Part shown: positions 1 to 9,469 of the stretch, one piece after another
Layout: the number at the start of each line of letters is the position of its first letter
Position numbering within the stretch: position 1 is the stretch's first letter
Assembly: GCA_021151585.1 (NCBI GenBank)
Contig: JAGKWX010000004.1
Span: forward strand, 1-64,000
Length of the DNA stretch: 64,000 bases
Origin: Alphaproteobacteria bacterium
GTDB lineage: Bacteria > Pseudomonadota > Gammaproteobacteria > JAGOUN01
Reading direction: 5' to 3'
Translations under genes and position numbers: made by a program
Notes under the pieces: model-generated
Told to the model about the DNA's origin: nothing
The model's input: only the letters and a program-made list of their open reading frames with translations
The model's database searches: none

Positions 1-22
1 AAAACAAATCTGGCAGGAAAAA

Positions 23-96
23 TGTTTTAACTAAACTTGACCTGACAGTCACTTGCAAAAAAACTGGAAGTGTCAGATCAGATTTGAGCTAGTACA
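23..96. mobile_element. Miniature IS-like element (solo pair of terminal repeats)
   Basis: A 74-bp unit starts with TGT and ends with ACA. Its two ends are imperfect inverted repeats: 23-47, and 71-96 read on the other strand. Both contain CTGACA at the inner end and a CTAACTA/CTAGCTC-like core near the tip, and only 23 nt separate them. This is the structure of an IS deleted down to its ends. Bases 57-96 recur inverted at 37311-37350 with one mismatch in 40. It interrupts a parE-like reading frame. The family (IS481- or IS3-like by the TGT...ACA tips) is inferred. Confidence 0.5.
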
Positions 97-221
97 AATA
101 AAGACTTGTTTATTTTTTGATACGCCGCGCGCCACTCTTGTTTTGAAAAAGTCTCTAGTAAATAATACCGAATATCTTCCAAATCACGCTTGGCGCCCGA
201 CACAACTATAACTTTATATAT
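97..221 (-). pseudogene. Truncated ParE/RelE-family toxin relic
   Basis: Downstream of icd on the minus strand an open frame encodes VVSGAKRDLEDIRYYL and then KQEWRAAYQKINKSLF. This matches the N-terminal helical pair of ParE-type toxins, whose usual pattern is a basic AK-DLEDI-YL start followed by a second helix. The frame runs into the IS-like element at about base 96 and stops inside it. No normal ATG is visible (ATA, ATT or GTG would have to serve), and no antitoxin gene lies upstream, where icd ends. I read it as a dead fragment of a toxin-antitoxin locus. The family call rests on about 40 residues. Confidence 0.45.
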
Positions 222-226
222 TCAAA

Positions 227-1678
227 TCACTGCCCCTGCGCCAAAGAAAAGCCCCTCTGCCCATCAAACAAATATAAATTCTCTGTTTTAATAACATCTA
301 AATTTTCATGATGTAGCTGCTGCAGCAAGACAATAATATCTTGGTGCGAACATTCGGCAAAATCTTTCGATACTTGAAAGCGACAACAACTATGATCACC
401 AAAAGCTGTCTGACTTAATCCTTGTGGCCACACTTTTACGCCACGACTCGTGATCATTTGACATTGCAACTTTCCAGACAAACCTGCCAACTTATCGCCT
501 AAAGCTTGCGCTGAAAAAAGCGTACTATCTAAAAATATATCGACGCCAACCAATGCTTTTTTCGCGCGAGGTTTCTTTGCACCAAAGCACGCAATTTTCG
601 TCGCTGTGCCGGCAGATTTAAATTCGGCAACCGCGAATGTTGTTGGCTTTTGCCCCAAACGCTCAATGACCGCATCGGCAAATTCATCCGTATTCACTTT
701 CCTTGTGCTCAATTCTGGGCGATAAATATCTGCTGTATGAATACCCTCTTCCAAGGTTCGCAACCATGCATTTTCAATAGTTGCCGCAACCAATGGCTGA
801 TTAATATGAATTAACATTTGCAGAGCGCCCTGCAATAATCCGGATGGGTTTGCGATTTTTTTACCTGCGATATCAGGCGCAGATCCATGAATCGCTTCAA
901 ACAGCGCTACCTCTTCACCGATATTCGACGAACCTGCCATGCCAACAGAACCCATGATTTGCGCGGCAACATCGGAAATAATATCACCGTATAAATTCGA
1001 TGTAACAATCACATCAAAACGCTCTGGATCCGCAGCCAATAACGCGGTGCCAATATCAACGATATAGTAATCACTGTGAATATCTGGATATTGCGCAGAA
1101 ATTTCTTTAAACACCTCATGAAAAATACCATCAGTCATCTTCATGATATTATCTTTACTAAAACATGACACTTTTTTGCGATTAAATTTGCGAGCATATT
1201 CGAAAGCATAATGAATAATTCGCTCACAACCTGGGCGGCTAATGAGCTTCAAACATTCATACATGTCATCTGTTTGTCGATATTCAATACCAGCATACAG
1301 ATCTTCTTCATTTTCACGCACAATCACAAGATCCATATTTGGGAAATGTGTTTTGATATAAGGCGATAAAGCACGACAAGGACGCACGTTGGCATACAAA
1401 CCCAACGCTTTACGAATCGTCACGTTTAAACTTTTATACCCACCCCCAAGAGGTGTTGTAATTGGCGCTTTCAATAACACTTTAGTACGTAACAAAGATT
1501 CCCACGCGTCATCCGGAATACCGGAAGTATTTCCTGATAAATACACCTTCTCACCGACTTCAATCACTTCAGGAACAATATCCGCTCCAGCTGCGAGTAA
1601 AATTTTCAATACAGCCTGCATAATTTCTGGGCCAATGCCATCACCATAAGCTACCGTCACAGGAGTTTTTATTGCCAT
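227..1678 (-). CDS. icd: NADP-dependent isocitrate dehydrogenase, Thermus/Rickettsia type
   Basis: Catalyses oxidative decarboxylation of isocitrate to 2-oxoglutarate in the TCA cycle. The start is set at MAIKTPVTVAYGDGIGPEI, preceded by AAGGAA; a longer in-frame extension has no ribosome site. The isocitrate/isopropylmalate dehydrogenase core fills about residues 1-340: GDGIGPEI, the substrate arginines near RENEEDLYAGIEY, the metal-site region NLYGDIISD, and the cofactor loop EAIHGSAPDIAGK with downstream NPSG. A C-terminal domain of about 140 residues follows. The length of 483 aa and this extra domain fit the Rickettsia/Thermus type rather than the shorter E. coli Icd. Divergent from the small gene at 1818. 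Confidence 0.85.
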   Translation of the reverse strand: MAIKTPVTVAYGDGIGPEIMQAVLKILLAAGADIVPEVIEVGEKVYLSGNTSGIPDDAWESLLRTKVLLKAPITTPLGGGYKSLNVTIRKALGLYANVRPCRALSPYIKTHFPNMDLVIVRENEEDLYAGIEYRQTDDMYECLKLISRPGCERIIHYAFEYARKFNRKKVSCFSKDNIMKMTDGIFHEVFKEISAQYPDIHSDYYIVDIGTALLAADPERFDVIVTSNLYGDIISDVAAQIMGSVGMAGSSNIGEEVALFEAIHGSAPDIAGKKIANPSGLLQGALQMLIHINQPLVAATIENAWLRTLEEGIHTADIYRPELSTRKVNTDEFADAVIERLGQKPTTFAVAEFKSAGTATKIACFGAKKPRAKKALVGVDIFLDSTLFSAQALGDKLAGLSGKLQCQMITSRGVKVWPQGLSQTAFGDHSCCRFQVSKDFAECSHQDIIVLLQQLHHENLDVIKTENLYLFDGQRGFSLAQGQ

Positions 1679-1817
1679 TGTTGTTTCCTTTTCATTATTA
1701 TTCAGTTCATTGGCAGACAGAAAAGATTCTGTTAATATCATTTCGCTGGCCGTTTAAGACCGCTTAACTGCCGCATTAACAAGGATATTAACTCAACTCG
1801 AACAAGGAAGGAATCTC

Positions 1818-2246
1818 ATGAAGTATCGTAAGCTGTGTTTAAGCTGTTTTTTTGCTGCTACATCACTAGTCGGCACTGTTTTTGCCGCTAACAATACATT
1901 CAGCATTACACCAAACCAAATTCCTGTCTCCATGGTTTTCTACTTGAATCATCTTAATCAACGTAGTGCAACCATGAACTTCTCAAATGCTGCATTACCC
2001 GCACAATTCTCTTGTTACTTTGCTAGCAGCCCAAAAGGCCTCAGCGCATCTTTCTCTAGCAACCAAAACCATCTAGAGTTTATGCAAAATAATGGTCCAC
2101 AATTAGCGAGCGGAACGAATGATGTGAAAATATTTTCAGTTGAAAAAATGAACAACAACCTACAAATGGGCAGCATTACTGTCAACGTCACAGGTCAAAG
2201 CTTGGGTATTGATACAGCCACTATCATATGCATAATGCATAAATAA
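1818..2246 (+). CDS. Small secreted protein of unknown function
   Basis: A 142-aa protein with a clear Sec signal peptide: basic MKYRK, a hydrophobic core, and cleavage probably after TVFA. The mature part is about 118 residues, rich in Asn, Ser, Phe and Met, with no further membrane segment and two late cysteines. A strong AAGGAAGGA ribosome site precedes the ATG. I recognise no family; a predominantly beta periplasmic or surface protein is possible. It sits alone between icd (divergent) and kdsA, 51 bp upstream of kdsA. Confidence 0.6.
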   Translation: MKYRKLCLSCFFAATSLVGTVFAANNTFSITPNQIPVSMVFYLNHLNQRSATMNFSNAALPAQFSCYFASSPKGLSASFSSNQNHLEFMQNNGPQLASGTNDVKIFSVEKMNNNLQMGSITVNVTGQSLGIDTATIICIMHK

Positions 2247-2297
2247 AGCTCTTCAGCTATACTTCGTTTACTATTATTATTTTGATGAGCAAAAAAT

Positions 2298-3131
2298 ATG
2301 CTATTATGTGGTTTTGAAGTCGGGCTTGAGCATCCTTTATTTCTAATGGCCGGTCCTTGCGTAGTGGAATCTGAACAAATGGCGATGGATACCGCCGGAC
2401 AACTAAAAGAAATGACACAACGCGTTGGCATTCCTTTTATTTATAAATCCTCGTTTGATAAAGCAAACCGTACGTCGCACCTTAGTTTTCGCGGCTTAGG
2501 CATTGAAAAAAGCCTCGCAATTTTGGAAAAGGTCAAACAAACTTTTCATGTCCCTATTGTCACCGATGTGCATGAAGATTCTCCTTTAAACGAAGTGGCT
2601 GCTGTTGTCGATGTATTGCAAACCCCTGCTTTTTTATGCCGACAAACCAATTTCATTAAACATGTCGTTGAACAAGGTAAGCCAGTAAATATTAAAAAAG
2701 GACAATTTTTGGCGCCTTGGGATATGAAAAATGTCGTCGAAAAAGCGAGAGCCTTCGGCAATGACCAGATCATGGTCTGTGAACGCGGCGTCAGTTTTGG
2801 TTACAATAATTTAGTTTCAGATATGCGCTCACTAGCGATTATGCGTGAAACAAAGTGCCCTGTGGTATTTGATGCGACACACTCTGTGCAACTTCCTGGT
2901 GGTCAAGGCTCTAGTACCGGTGGCATGCGATCCATGATCCCTGTATTAGCACGCGCCGCAGTTGCTAGCGGAATTTCTGGTCTTTTTATGGAAACACATC
3001 CAAATCCAGATCAAGCCTTAAGCGACGGACCTAATTCTTGGCCACTTCATCTGATGGAATCGTTGCTGATATCACTGATGAGACTGGATAAAGAGGTAAA
3101 ATCACAGGGTTTTTTAGAAGATAGCCTCTAG
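2298..3131 (+). CDS. kdsA: 3-deoxy-D-manno-octulosonate 8-phosphate synthase
   Basis: Condenses phosphoenolpyruvate with arabinose 5-phosphate to give Kdo-8-P for the lipopolysaccharide inner core. At 277 aa it has the usual family length and the normal N-terminus MLLCGFEVG. Visible motifs are [26 protein letters not shown], the substrate-binding [14 protein letters not shown], and [12 protein letters not shown] with [20 protein letters not shown] near the C-terminus. The pyrG or eno neighbours found in many gammaproteobacteria are absent here. Together with lpxA/B/D, hldE and the lpxL-like gene it shows that the organism makes lipid A with a Kdo/heptose core. Confidence 0.95.
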   Translation: MLLCGFEVGLEHPLFLMAGPCVVESEQMAMDTAGQLKEMTQRVGIPFIYKSSFDKANRTSHLSFRGLGIEKSLAILEKVKQTFHVPIVTDVHEDSPLNEVAAVVDVLQTPAFLCRQTNFIKHVVEQGKPVNIKKGQFLAPWDMKNVVEKARAFGNDQIMVCERGVSFGYNNLVSDMRSLAIMRETKCPVVFDATHSVQLPGGQGSSTGGMRSMIPVLARAAVASGISGLFMETHPNPDQALSDGPNSWPLHLMESLLISLMRLDKEVKSQGFLEDSL

Positions 3132-3229
3132 AAAGTAGTTAGCGGTTGCAATCTGACGAAAGCTCTGATAGCTTGATAGGTGAACAGCTTCATTTGAAGA
3201 AGCATTTTTTAGTAAAGGAGAGAAAACAC

Positions 3230-3448
3230 ATGTGTAAATATATTACTCGCATTCTAGCTGCTGTTGCAGTGATCGTTGGTATTTTATCATTGGTTCTGCC
3301 AATGGAAAAAGCGGCGGCCATCGTTGCTATTGAAAACTTCTTCGGCGTGATGTTACCGATTCTTGCCGTTGGCGCCTTGCTTAAATATATATTTACTTGC
3401 ACTAAATCAGGCAACTGCGATAAAGATGCCGGCCATTGCAACAAATAA
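3230..3448 (+). CDS. Small membrane protein with cysteine-rich tail
   Basis: The start at 3230 is chosen because AAAGGAG lies just upstream at 3214-3220; the frame is open further upstream but without a ribosome site. The 72-aa product starts MCKYITRILAAVAVIVG and has two hydrophobic stretches (about residues 6-24 and 36-54), so it is probably a two-pass inner-membrane protein. The short tail contains three cysteines in a CTKSGNCDKDAGHC arrangement that could bind metal. It is followed at once by a bidirectional terminator. No family recognised. Confidence 0.6.
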   Translation: MCKYITRILAAVAVIVGILSLVLPMEKAAAIVAIENFFGVMLPILAVGALLKYIFTCTKSGNCDKDAGHCNK

Positions 3449-3463
3449 TTAATTGTATGCAAT

Positions 3464-3491
3464 AAAAAAGGCGCTGTTTGGCGCCTTTTTT
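3464..3491. terminator. Bidirectional rho-independent terminator
   Basis: An A tract, then GGCGC, a 6-nt loop TGTTTG, GCGCC and a T tract. Because both arms are flanked by A/T runs it can stop transcription from the gene ending at 3448 (+) and from tilS (-), which converge here. Confidence 0.8.
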
Positions 3492-3514
3492 ATATACACA
3501 ACTACAAGAAACAA

Positions 3515-4837
3515 TTAGTTTTCAAGACCTTGCTTGATAACCTCAATCACAACACCCTCTTGATCCGCTGCAACACGAAACGATGCGCAAACCTCATACC
3601 CAATCACCGCTGCCAACTGTCCATCTACATACAACAACGGAATACGCTCGCGCAACCATGGCTGCACACCCCAGGCTTGAAAACGCTTTTTTAGTGATGC
3701 CTTATTATCACGAAAACGAATATCACAACGCTGATGCGGTAAAATTTTCACCCCTGTACCAACGACAGATTTAGCATGCAACATCATATCTAAACTTTTA
3801 ATAGAAAAACTAGCCTCCTTGAGCAAGGGGCTGAACGACGCCAAGTCAAACCATGGTAAAACTTGACTCACATCATGCACAGGTAATTTTTTCATCACAA
3901 ATAAGTCATCACGGTAACGACGAACTTCTACATCCGCCCAACTCACCATGGGGTTTTTATCTCTTGCTGCCGCGAAAAAAGTACGCAATAAATTGTCTAA
4001 TTTTAGCTCATTTGGTAAGAGAAAGTGATACTTTGACAACCAATGACGAATAACTAATTTTTGTTGTGAATAAGTTAATAACTTTAACCGTGTCATTCGT
4101 AATGGCAAATTTACCGACTGATCAACGCTAGCAGGCATAGACATGGTAGTGCTTGATAGACAGGACAACAGCAAGTTTTCTGCATATTCGCCTAACAACA
4201 CCTCCATTTCAGCACAATGTTTAGCACTACGCGAAATAGTTGCTGACACACGCGGCCAGCGCTGCTTTAATAAGGGCAAAATATTTTGGCGTATAAAATT
4301 ACGGGCAAATCGCGTGTTATAATTACTATCATCATCAATCCAGGACAACCTGTTTTTTGTTGCATAAGAGACAAGATCATCACGAGAACAATGCAACAGC
4401 GGCCGAACCAAACGACCACGACCTAATGGAAGCTCTTCAGGCATAGCACTTAGGCCTTTAGTCCCCGCACCACGCATCAATTGCAATAATAACGTTTCAG
4501 ATTGATCATCTTGATGATGAGCGGTGCATAAAATATCCGATTCTTTTAACAAAGACGCAAAATACTGGTAGCGCAGTTGCCGCGCACGCTCTTCAATATT
4601 GTCATGTGATGAAGATAAATCAACATAATGCACCGATAGCTCAACATGCCATGCAGCACAAATGTTTTCACAATGTTTTCTCCACTCATCTGCTTTGGGA
4701 TGTAATCCATGATGAACATGAACAGCGCGCAAAACAAAATGCTCTTCTTGTCGTCGTTGCACAAATTGATGCAGTAAGACAGTAGAATCGAGACCGCCAC
4801 TATAAGCGATCCAGATATTTTTAGCGCTGTATTCCAT
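3515..4837 (-). CDS. tilS: tRNA(Ile)-lysidine synthetase
   Basis: Modifies C34 of the AUA-reading tRNA-Ile to lysidine, using ATP and lysine. The N-type ATP-pyrophosphatase loop is at the start ([18 protein letters not shown]). Further on come [14 protein letters not shown], the conserved [26 protein letters not shown] region written here in part, and a domain of about 230 residues typical of the 430-440-aa gammaproteobacterial enzyme, with the C-terminal tRNA-binding module ending near [13 protein letters not shown]. The start overlaps the accA stop by 17 bp, so the two genes are probably cotranscribed. Confidence 0.92.
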   Translation of the reverse strand: MEYSAKNIWIAYSGGLDSTVLLHQFVQRRQEEHFVLRAVHVHHGLHPKADEWRKHCENICAAWHVELSVHYVDLSSSHDNIEERARQLRYQYFASLLKESDILCTAHHQDDQSETLLLQLMRGAGTKGLSAMPEELPLGRGRLVRPLLHCSRDDLVSYATKNRLSWIDDDSNYNTRFARNFIRQNILPLLKQRWPRVSATISRSAKHCAEMEVLLGEYAENLLLSCLSSTTMSMPASVDQSVNLPLRMTRLKLLTYSQQKLVIRHWLSKYHFLLPNELKLDNLLRTFFAAARDKNPMVSWADVEVRRYRDDLFVMKKLPVHDVSQVLPWFDLASFSPLLKEASFSIKSLDMMLHAKSVVGTGVKILPHQRCDIRFRDNKASLKKRFQAWGVQPWLRERIPLLYVDGQLAAVIGYEVCASFRVAADQEGVVIEVIKQGLEN

Positions 4838-5774
4838 ACGCCATCAAACGTTGGTATCGCCGTTCCAGTAATTCATCCATCGGTAGTTGTGTCAACTTAC
4901 GTAGTTGCTCTGATAAATTCGTCCGCAAAATATGGGCCATCGCCTCATAATCACTATGGGCACCGCCCTTAGGCTCAGGAATAATTTTATCAATCAAATC
5001 AAGACTCAAAACACGATCAGCCGTTACTCCCATCGCCTCAGCAGCTTGCGCAGCTTTTTCAGCACTCTTCCATAAGATAGATGCGCAACCTTCTGGTGAA
5101 ATCACCGAGTAAATACTGTATTGCAGCATCATCACGCAATCGCCCACACCAATCGCCAAAGCACCACCAGAACCACCCTCGCCGATAACTGTACAAATAA
5201 TAGGCGTTTTTAGTTTGGCCATTTCATACAAATTACGTGCGATTGCCTCACTCTGATTGCGCGCCTCAGCATCAATCCCTGGATAAGCTCCTGGTGTATC
5301 AATAAAAGTTAAAATTGGCAATCTAAAGCGCTCTGCCAACTGCATAACGCGCAGAGCCTTACGATAATCTTCGGGCTTAGGCATACCGAAATTATGCTTT
5401 AACTTTTCTTGCGTCTTGCGGCCTTTTTGTTGACCAATAACAATCACAGGAATACCATCTAAACGCGCTAAACCACAAATAATCGTTGCACCATCAGCTA
5501 AATGACGATCTCCATGCAACTCATCAAAATCAGTAAATATACGATCAAGATAATCACCTGTGTATGGCCTCATTGGATGACGCGCTACTTGAACTTTCTG
5601 CCAAGTACTAAGTTTTGCATAGGTAGCATCTGTTAATTCTTGCGCTTTTTTTTCTAATCGTTCAATTTCATCAGCAAGATTCATACTACCATCTGAATCC
5701 ATATGGCGCAGCGCTTCGATTTTTTCTTTTAAAACGGCGATAGGCTGCTCAAAGTCAAGATAATTCAAATTCAT
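4821..5774 (-). CDS. accA: Acetyl-CoA carboxylase carboxyltransferase subunit alpha
   Basis: Transfers the carboxyl group from carboxybiotin to acetyl-CoA in the first step of fatty acid synthesis, as an alpha2beta2 complex with AccD. The 317-aa length is typical. The N-terminus [20 protein letters not shown] is characteristic, as are [50 protein letters not shown] and [16 protein letters not shown]. It lies between dnaE and tilS, the conserved gammaproteobacterial order. accB and accC are elsewhere in this window (54854-56918). Confidence 0.96.
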   Translation of the reverse strand: MNLNYLDFEQPIAVLKEKIEALRHMDSDGSMNLADEIERLEKKAQELTDATYAKLSTWQKVQVARHPMRPYTGDYLDRIFTDFDELHGDRHLADGATIICGLARLDGIPVIVIGQQKGRKTQEKLKHNFGMPKPEDYRKALRVMQLAERFRLPILTFIDTPGAYPGIDAEARNQSEAIARNLYEMAKLKTPIICTVIGEGGSGGALAIGVGDCVMMLQYSIYSVISPEGCASILWKSAEKAAQAAEAMGVTADRVLSLDLIDKIIPEPKGGAHSDYEAMAHILRTNLSEQLRKLTQLPMDELLERRYQRLMAYGIQR

Positions 5775-5888
5775 AGTTTCAACTCTTTTGAGGATTAAAT
5801 TGAGTGGAATAGTAGCAGTTTTGCGAAGGTTTTTGTAGCTTTAAATTCCAACAAGAGCAAGGCGTGAAAGAATTTAAAGATACTAGGA

Positions 5889-8800
5889 TCAGTACCCCAC
5901 GGACACAGCGTCTTCGCTTAACAGAACGCATAATGCATTGATTAAGGCATCGCGCGGCGTAACCTTCCATTTCTCACCCATCAAAATTTTAGTATGTTTT
6001 TCACCTTGGATATAATCAATATATACTGGACAATCGCCGCCACAATGGGGCAGTAAAATTTTCTCTAGCTGACGCATTTTCTCAAACGCAAGATTGGCAG
6101 CGGGCAAACGCAATAAAATACCTTTAGCAGATTTAATGCGCGCTTGCTCAAGGGTTTGAATGAGGTGCGCACGTAAACGTAACTGATCGCCAACTTCATC
6201 CCAACTAACCTCAGCACTAACAACAATCAAAGCCTGTTCTAACAATATTTCACGATATTGTGCATACATATCAGCGAAAACCGCCATTTCAACTTTAGTT
6301 TCACCATCATCTAAAGCAACAAATGCCATACGCTCGCCTTTTTTAGTCATCATGGTTCGTAACGCAACAATAACGCCGGCAACCGTAATAACAGCATTGC
6401 GCTGACGCGTGTATTGGGGCTTTTCTGAGGTTGACTTAGTCGATGGGGTACGAACATGTTTTTTCTGGGCCTGCGTTAACGTGGTGGTCGTCATAAATTT
6501 TAATTCTGCAGCATAATGCTTAACCGGATGACCTGAAGCATACCAACCCAAGACTTCTTTTTCCGCTTGTAAACGAGCATATTCATTCCAAGGATTTTGT
6601 GGTGAGTAAGGCATATCTTGTTGAACGACTGCTGCACCAACACTAAACAAATCAAACTGTTGATTAAGAGCATCACGTTTCTTTTTTTCTGCAAATTGCA
6701 TTGCGCTATCAACCGATGCAACAAGACGTCCGCGCGGAATATTAAACACGTCCATCGCCCCCGACTTAATTAACGCTTCAATGACTCGACGATTACATTT
6801 TTGCAAATCATTACGCTGACAAAAAGAAAATAAATCTTGATAGGGACCATTGTTGTCCCTTTCTTGAATAATCAAATTAATGGCCGCTTCACCAACACCT
6901 TTGATAGCGCCAAGACCATAGACTATACCTATCTGATTTTCACTGACGCTTGCACAAGAACTACGAGATAATGAAGAAATGTTTGTTAAGGTAAAAGAGT
7001 ACATGCTGCGATTAATATCAGGCAAACTTAACGGCACACGCATCGCATGCACTTCATTGACCATCATAACGACCTTATCAGTATTATCCATATCCGATGA
7101 CAATACTGCAGCCATTAACGCTGCTGGATAATGCGCTTTCAACCACGCAGTTTGATAAGCCAATAATGCATAGGCCGCAGAATGCGATTTATTAAATCCA
7201 TAACCGGCAAATTTTTCCATTAAATCAAAGACACCATTAGCAATATGATAATCAACGCCTCGCTGTACCGAACCTGCTAGAAAAATCGCGCGCTGCTCGG
7301 CCATTTCCTCGGGTTTTTTCTTACCCATTGCACGACGTAAAATATCCGCGCCACCGAGAGTATATCCCGCCAACACTTGAGCGATTTGCATTACTTGTTC
7401 TTGATAAACAATAACGCCATAAGTTGGTTTTAAAATTGCCTCTAAATCTGGATGCGGATATTCAACGACTGCCCGACCATGCTTTCGATTGATAAAATCA
7501 TCCACCATGCCAGATTGCAATGGGCCTGGGCGAAATAGCGCAACCAAAGCAACAATATCTTCAAAGCAATCCGGCTGTAAACGTTTAATTAAATCACGCA
7601 TACCCCGTGATTCTAATTGGAATACGGCATGCGTCTTACATTCGGATAACAATGCATAAGTCTTAGGGTCATCCAGCGGGATAGTGGTGATATCGACACC
7701 ATCATCAATCATTCGCAAAGCCCATTGAATAATAGTCAATGTCCGCAAGCCCAAAAAATCGAACTTCACCAACCCAACTGCTTCGACATCATCTTTGTCC
7801 AGCTGTGTAATCAATTGCTCGGAATCTTCTTCACAATAAATCGCTGTAAAATCAACCAATGTTGTTGGAGATATAACAACGCCACCAGCATGCTTACCGG
7901 CATTACGTGCAATGCCTTCTAGATTTTTTGCCAAATCAATTAATTGACGAACTTCCTCTTCTTCTTCATAACGTTGAAGCAGTAAGGGCTCATCTTGTAA
8001 TGCTTTTTCAAGGGTCATGCCGATTTCAAATGGAATTAATTTTGCAATTTTATCGACAAAACCATAACCCATACCTAAAACCCGACCAACGTCGCGCACT
8101 ACTGCTTTTGCAGCCATAGTTCCAAAGGTAATAATTTGCGCGACACTTTGGCGACCATACTTTTGTGCAACATAATCAATCACACGATCGCGCCCTTCCA
8201 TACAAAAATCAATATCGAAATCGGGCATGGACACGCGTTCAGGATTTAAAAAACGCTCAAAAAGCAACTCATGCTGTAAAGGATCTAAATCAGTAATGTC
8301 TAAAGCGTATGCCACCAAAGAACCAGCGCCCGAGCCGCGCCCTGGACCTACGGGAATATCGTTTTTTTTCGCCCAACGTATAAAGTCAGCAACAATTAAA
8401 AAGTAGCCAGGAAAGCCCATTTTATTAATGACGCTTAGCTCTGTTTGTAAGCGTTCATCATAAACCTTTTTTTGTTCCGGCGAGAGTTGTTGCGGCATTT
8501 TTATAAACCGCGCCCCTAATCCATCGCGTGATTCTGCTTCTAAATATTGCGCCTCTGTCATACCCTCTGGCACAGGAAAATTCGGTAAAACACTTTCACC
8601 TAACTTTAAAGATACATTGCAACGTTTGGCAATTTCAACCGTATTTTGTAGTGCTTGCGGAATATCCGCAAACAAGCGCTGCATTTCTTCCGCACTTTTA
8701 ACATACTGTTCTTCGGTGTAACGTTGTTTACGATGTTCATCAATTAACATTTCACCATGGTGGATACAAACACGCGCCTCATGCGCATCAAAGTCTTCTC

Positions 8801-9416
8801 GCAGTAAAAAACGCACATCATTAGTAGCAAGCAAAGGCAATGCTTGTGTAGAAGCTAACTCAATGATAGCGGGATTGTAGGCATCTTCATAAGATTTACC
8901 AACGCGTTGAATTTCTAAATAAAAGCGCCGAGGAAAATGTAGTTTCCAAAAAGCTAACAATGATTCTAGACTATTGTTTTTTGTTTGCATTAACGCGCAA
9001 GCAATATCACTATCACCAGCGCAGGCAATAATAATCAACCCTTCTGAGTAACGCGCCAAGTTTTCGTAGGTAATAATCGCTTTATCATGATGTTGGCCAG
9101 ATTGGTAGGCAGCAGAAACTAACAAACGCAAATGTTTATAGCCAAGGTCATGCTGGCATAAAGCCGTTACCCGGAAAGGCTGCTGAGGCTTTGTTTTATT
9201 TTCCAACCAAAGATCAGCGCCAAAAATAGGTTTAATACCTGCCGCCATCGCTGCTTTATAATATTTAACGACAGCAAATAAATTGGTTTCATCAGTTAAG
9301 GCCACGGCTGGCATGCGCAAATCTTTTAAACGCTGCATCCAGGGTTTAAAACGCAATAGGCCATCTATCAACGAATATTCGCTGTGGCAACGTAAGTGTA
9401 CAAAATGTGGGGTCAT
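5889..9416 (-). CDS. dnaE: DNA polymerase III alpha subunit
   Basis: Replicative polymerase catalytic subunit, 1175 aa, the normal DnaE length. The N-terminal PHP domain begins HLRCHSEYSLIDG. The palm carries GPGRGSGAGSLVAYAL and the catalytic aspartates in PDFDIDFCMEGRD. The fingers and tandem helix-hairpin region follow, with KSHSAAYALLAYQTAWLKAHYP. An OB-fold (AGVIVALRTMMTKKGERMAF) and a C-terminal domain close the protein. No obvious ribosome site precedes the ATG: the upstream 30 nt are taken up by a perfect 11-bp hairpin (9424-9449) and a T-rich spacer. The gene is separated from rnhB by an inserted 768-aa gene. Confidence 0.97.
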   Translation of the reverse strand: MTPHFVHLRCHSEYSLIDGLLRFKPWMQRLKDLRMPAVALTDETNLFAVVKYYKAAMAAGIKPIFGADLWLENKTKPQQPFRVTALCQHDLGYKHLRLLVSAAYQSGQHHDKAIITYENLARYSEGLIIIACAGDSDIACALMQTKNNSLESLLAFWKLHFPRRFYLEIQRVGKSYEDAYNPAIIELASTQALPLLATNDVRFLLREDFDAHEARVCIHHGEMLIDEHRKQRYTEEQYVKSAEEMQRLFADIPQALQNTVEIAKRCNVSLKLGESVLPNFPVPEGMTEAQYLEAESRDGLGARFIKMPQQLSPEQKKVYDERLQTELSVINKMGFPGYFLIVADFIRWAKKNDIPVGPGRGSGAGSLVAYALDITDLDPLQHELLFERFLNPERVSMPDFDIDFCMEGRDRVIDYVAQKYGRQSVAQIITFGTMAAKAVVRDVGRVLGMGYGFVDKIAKLIPFEIGMTLEKALQDEPLLLQRYEEEEEVRQLIDLAKNLEGIARNAGKHAGGVVISPTTLVDFTAIYCEEDSEQLITQLDKDDVEAVGLVKFDFLGLRTLTIIQWALRMIDDGVDITTIPLDDPKTYALLSECKTHAVFQLESRGMRDLIKRLQPDCFEDIVALVALFRPGPLQSGMVDDFINRKHGRAVVEYPHPDLEAILKPTYGVIVYQEQVMQIAQVLAGYTLGGADILRRAMGKKKPEEMAEQRAIFLAGSVQRGVDYHIANGVFDLMEKFAGYGFNKSHSAAYALLAYQTAWLKAHYPAALMAAVLSSDMDNTDKVVMMVNEVHAMRVPLSLPDINRSMYSFTLTNISSLSRSSCASVSENQIGIVYGLGAIKGVGEAAINLIIQERDNNGPYQDLFSFCQRNDLQKCNRRVIEALIKSGAMDVFNIPRGRLVASVDSAMQFAEKKKRDALNQQFDLFSVGAAVVQQDMPYSPQNPWNEYARLQAEKEVLGWYASGHPVKHYAAELKFMTTTTLTQAQKKHVRTPSTKSTSEKPQYTRQRNAVITVAGVIVALRTMMTKKGERMAFVALDDGETKVEMAVFADMYAQYREILLEQALIVVSAEVSWDEVGDQLRLRAHLIQTLEQARIKSAKGILLRLPAANLAFEKMRQLEKILLPHCGGDCPVYIDYIQGEKHTKILMGEKWKVTPRDALINALCVLLSEDAVSVGY

Positions 9417-9449
9417 AAAATAAAATCGCCATCAATCATGATGGCGATT
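9417..9449 (-). terminator. Perfect 11-bp hairpin with T-rich tail directly before dnaE
   Basis: Read on the minus strand, an 11-bp perfect stem (9439-9449 with 9424-9434, loop of 4) is followed by TTTTATTTT and then the dnaE ATG at 9416. It has the form of an intrinsic terminator for the 768-aa gene upstream, but it also forms the immediate 5' leader of dnaE and leaves no free Shine-Dalgarno. It may therefore attenuate or gate dnaE expression. Confidence 0.6.
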
Positions 9450-9469
9450 CTAGCATGCGAGTTTAACGA

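Noticed and set aside
5779..5970. 63-aa frame between accA and dnaE
   Set aside because: It overlaps the dnaE 3' end in another frame, has Cys/Arg-rich random composition and no ribosome site.
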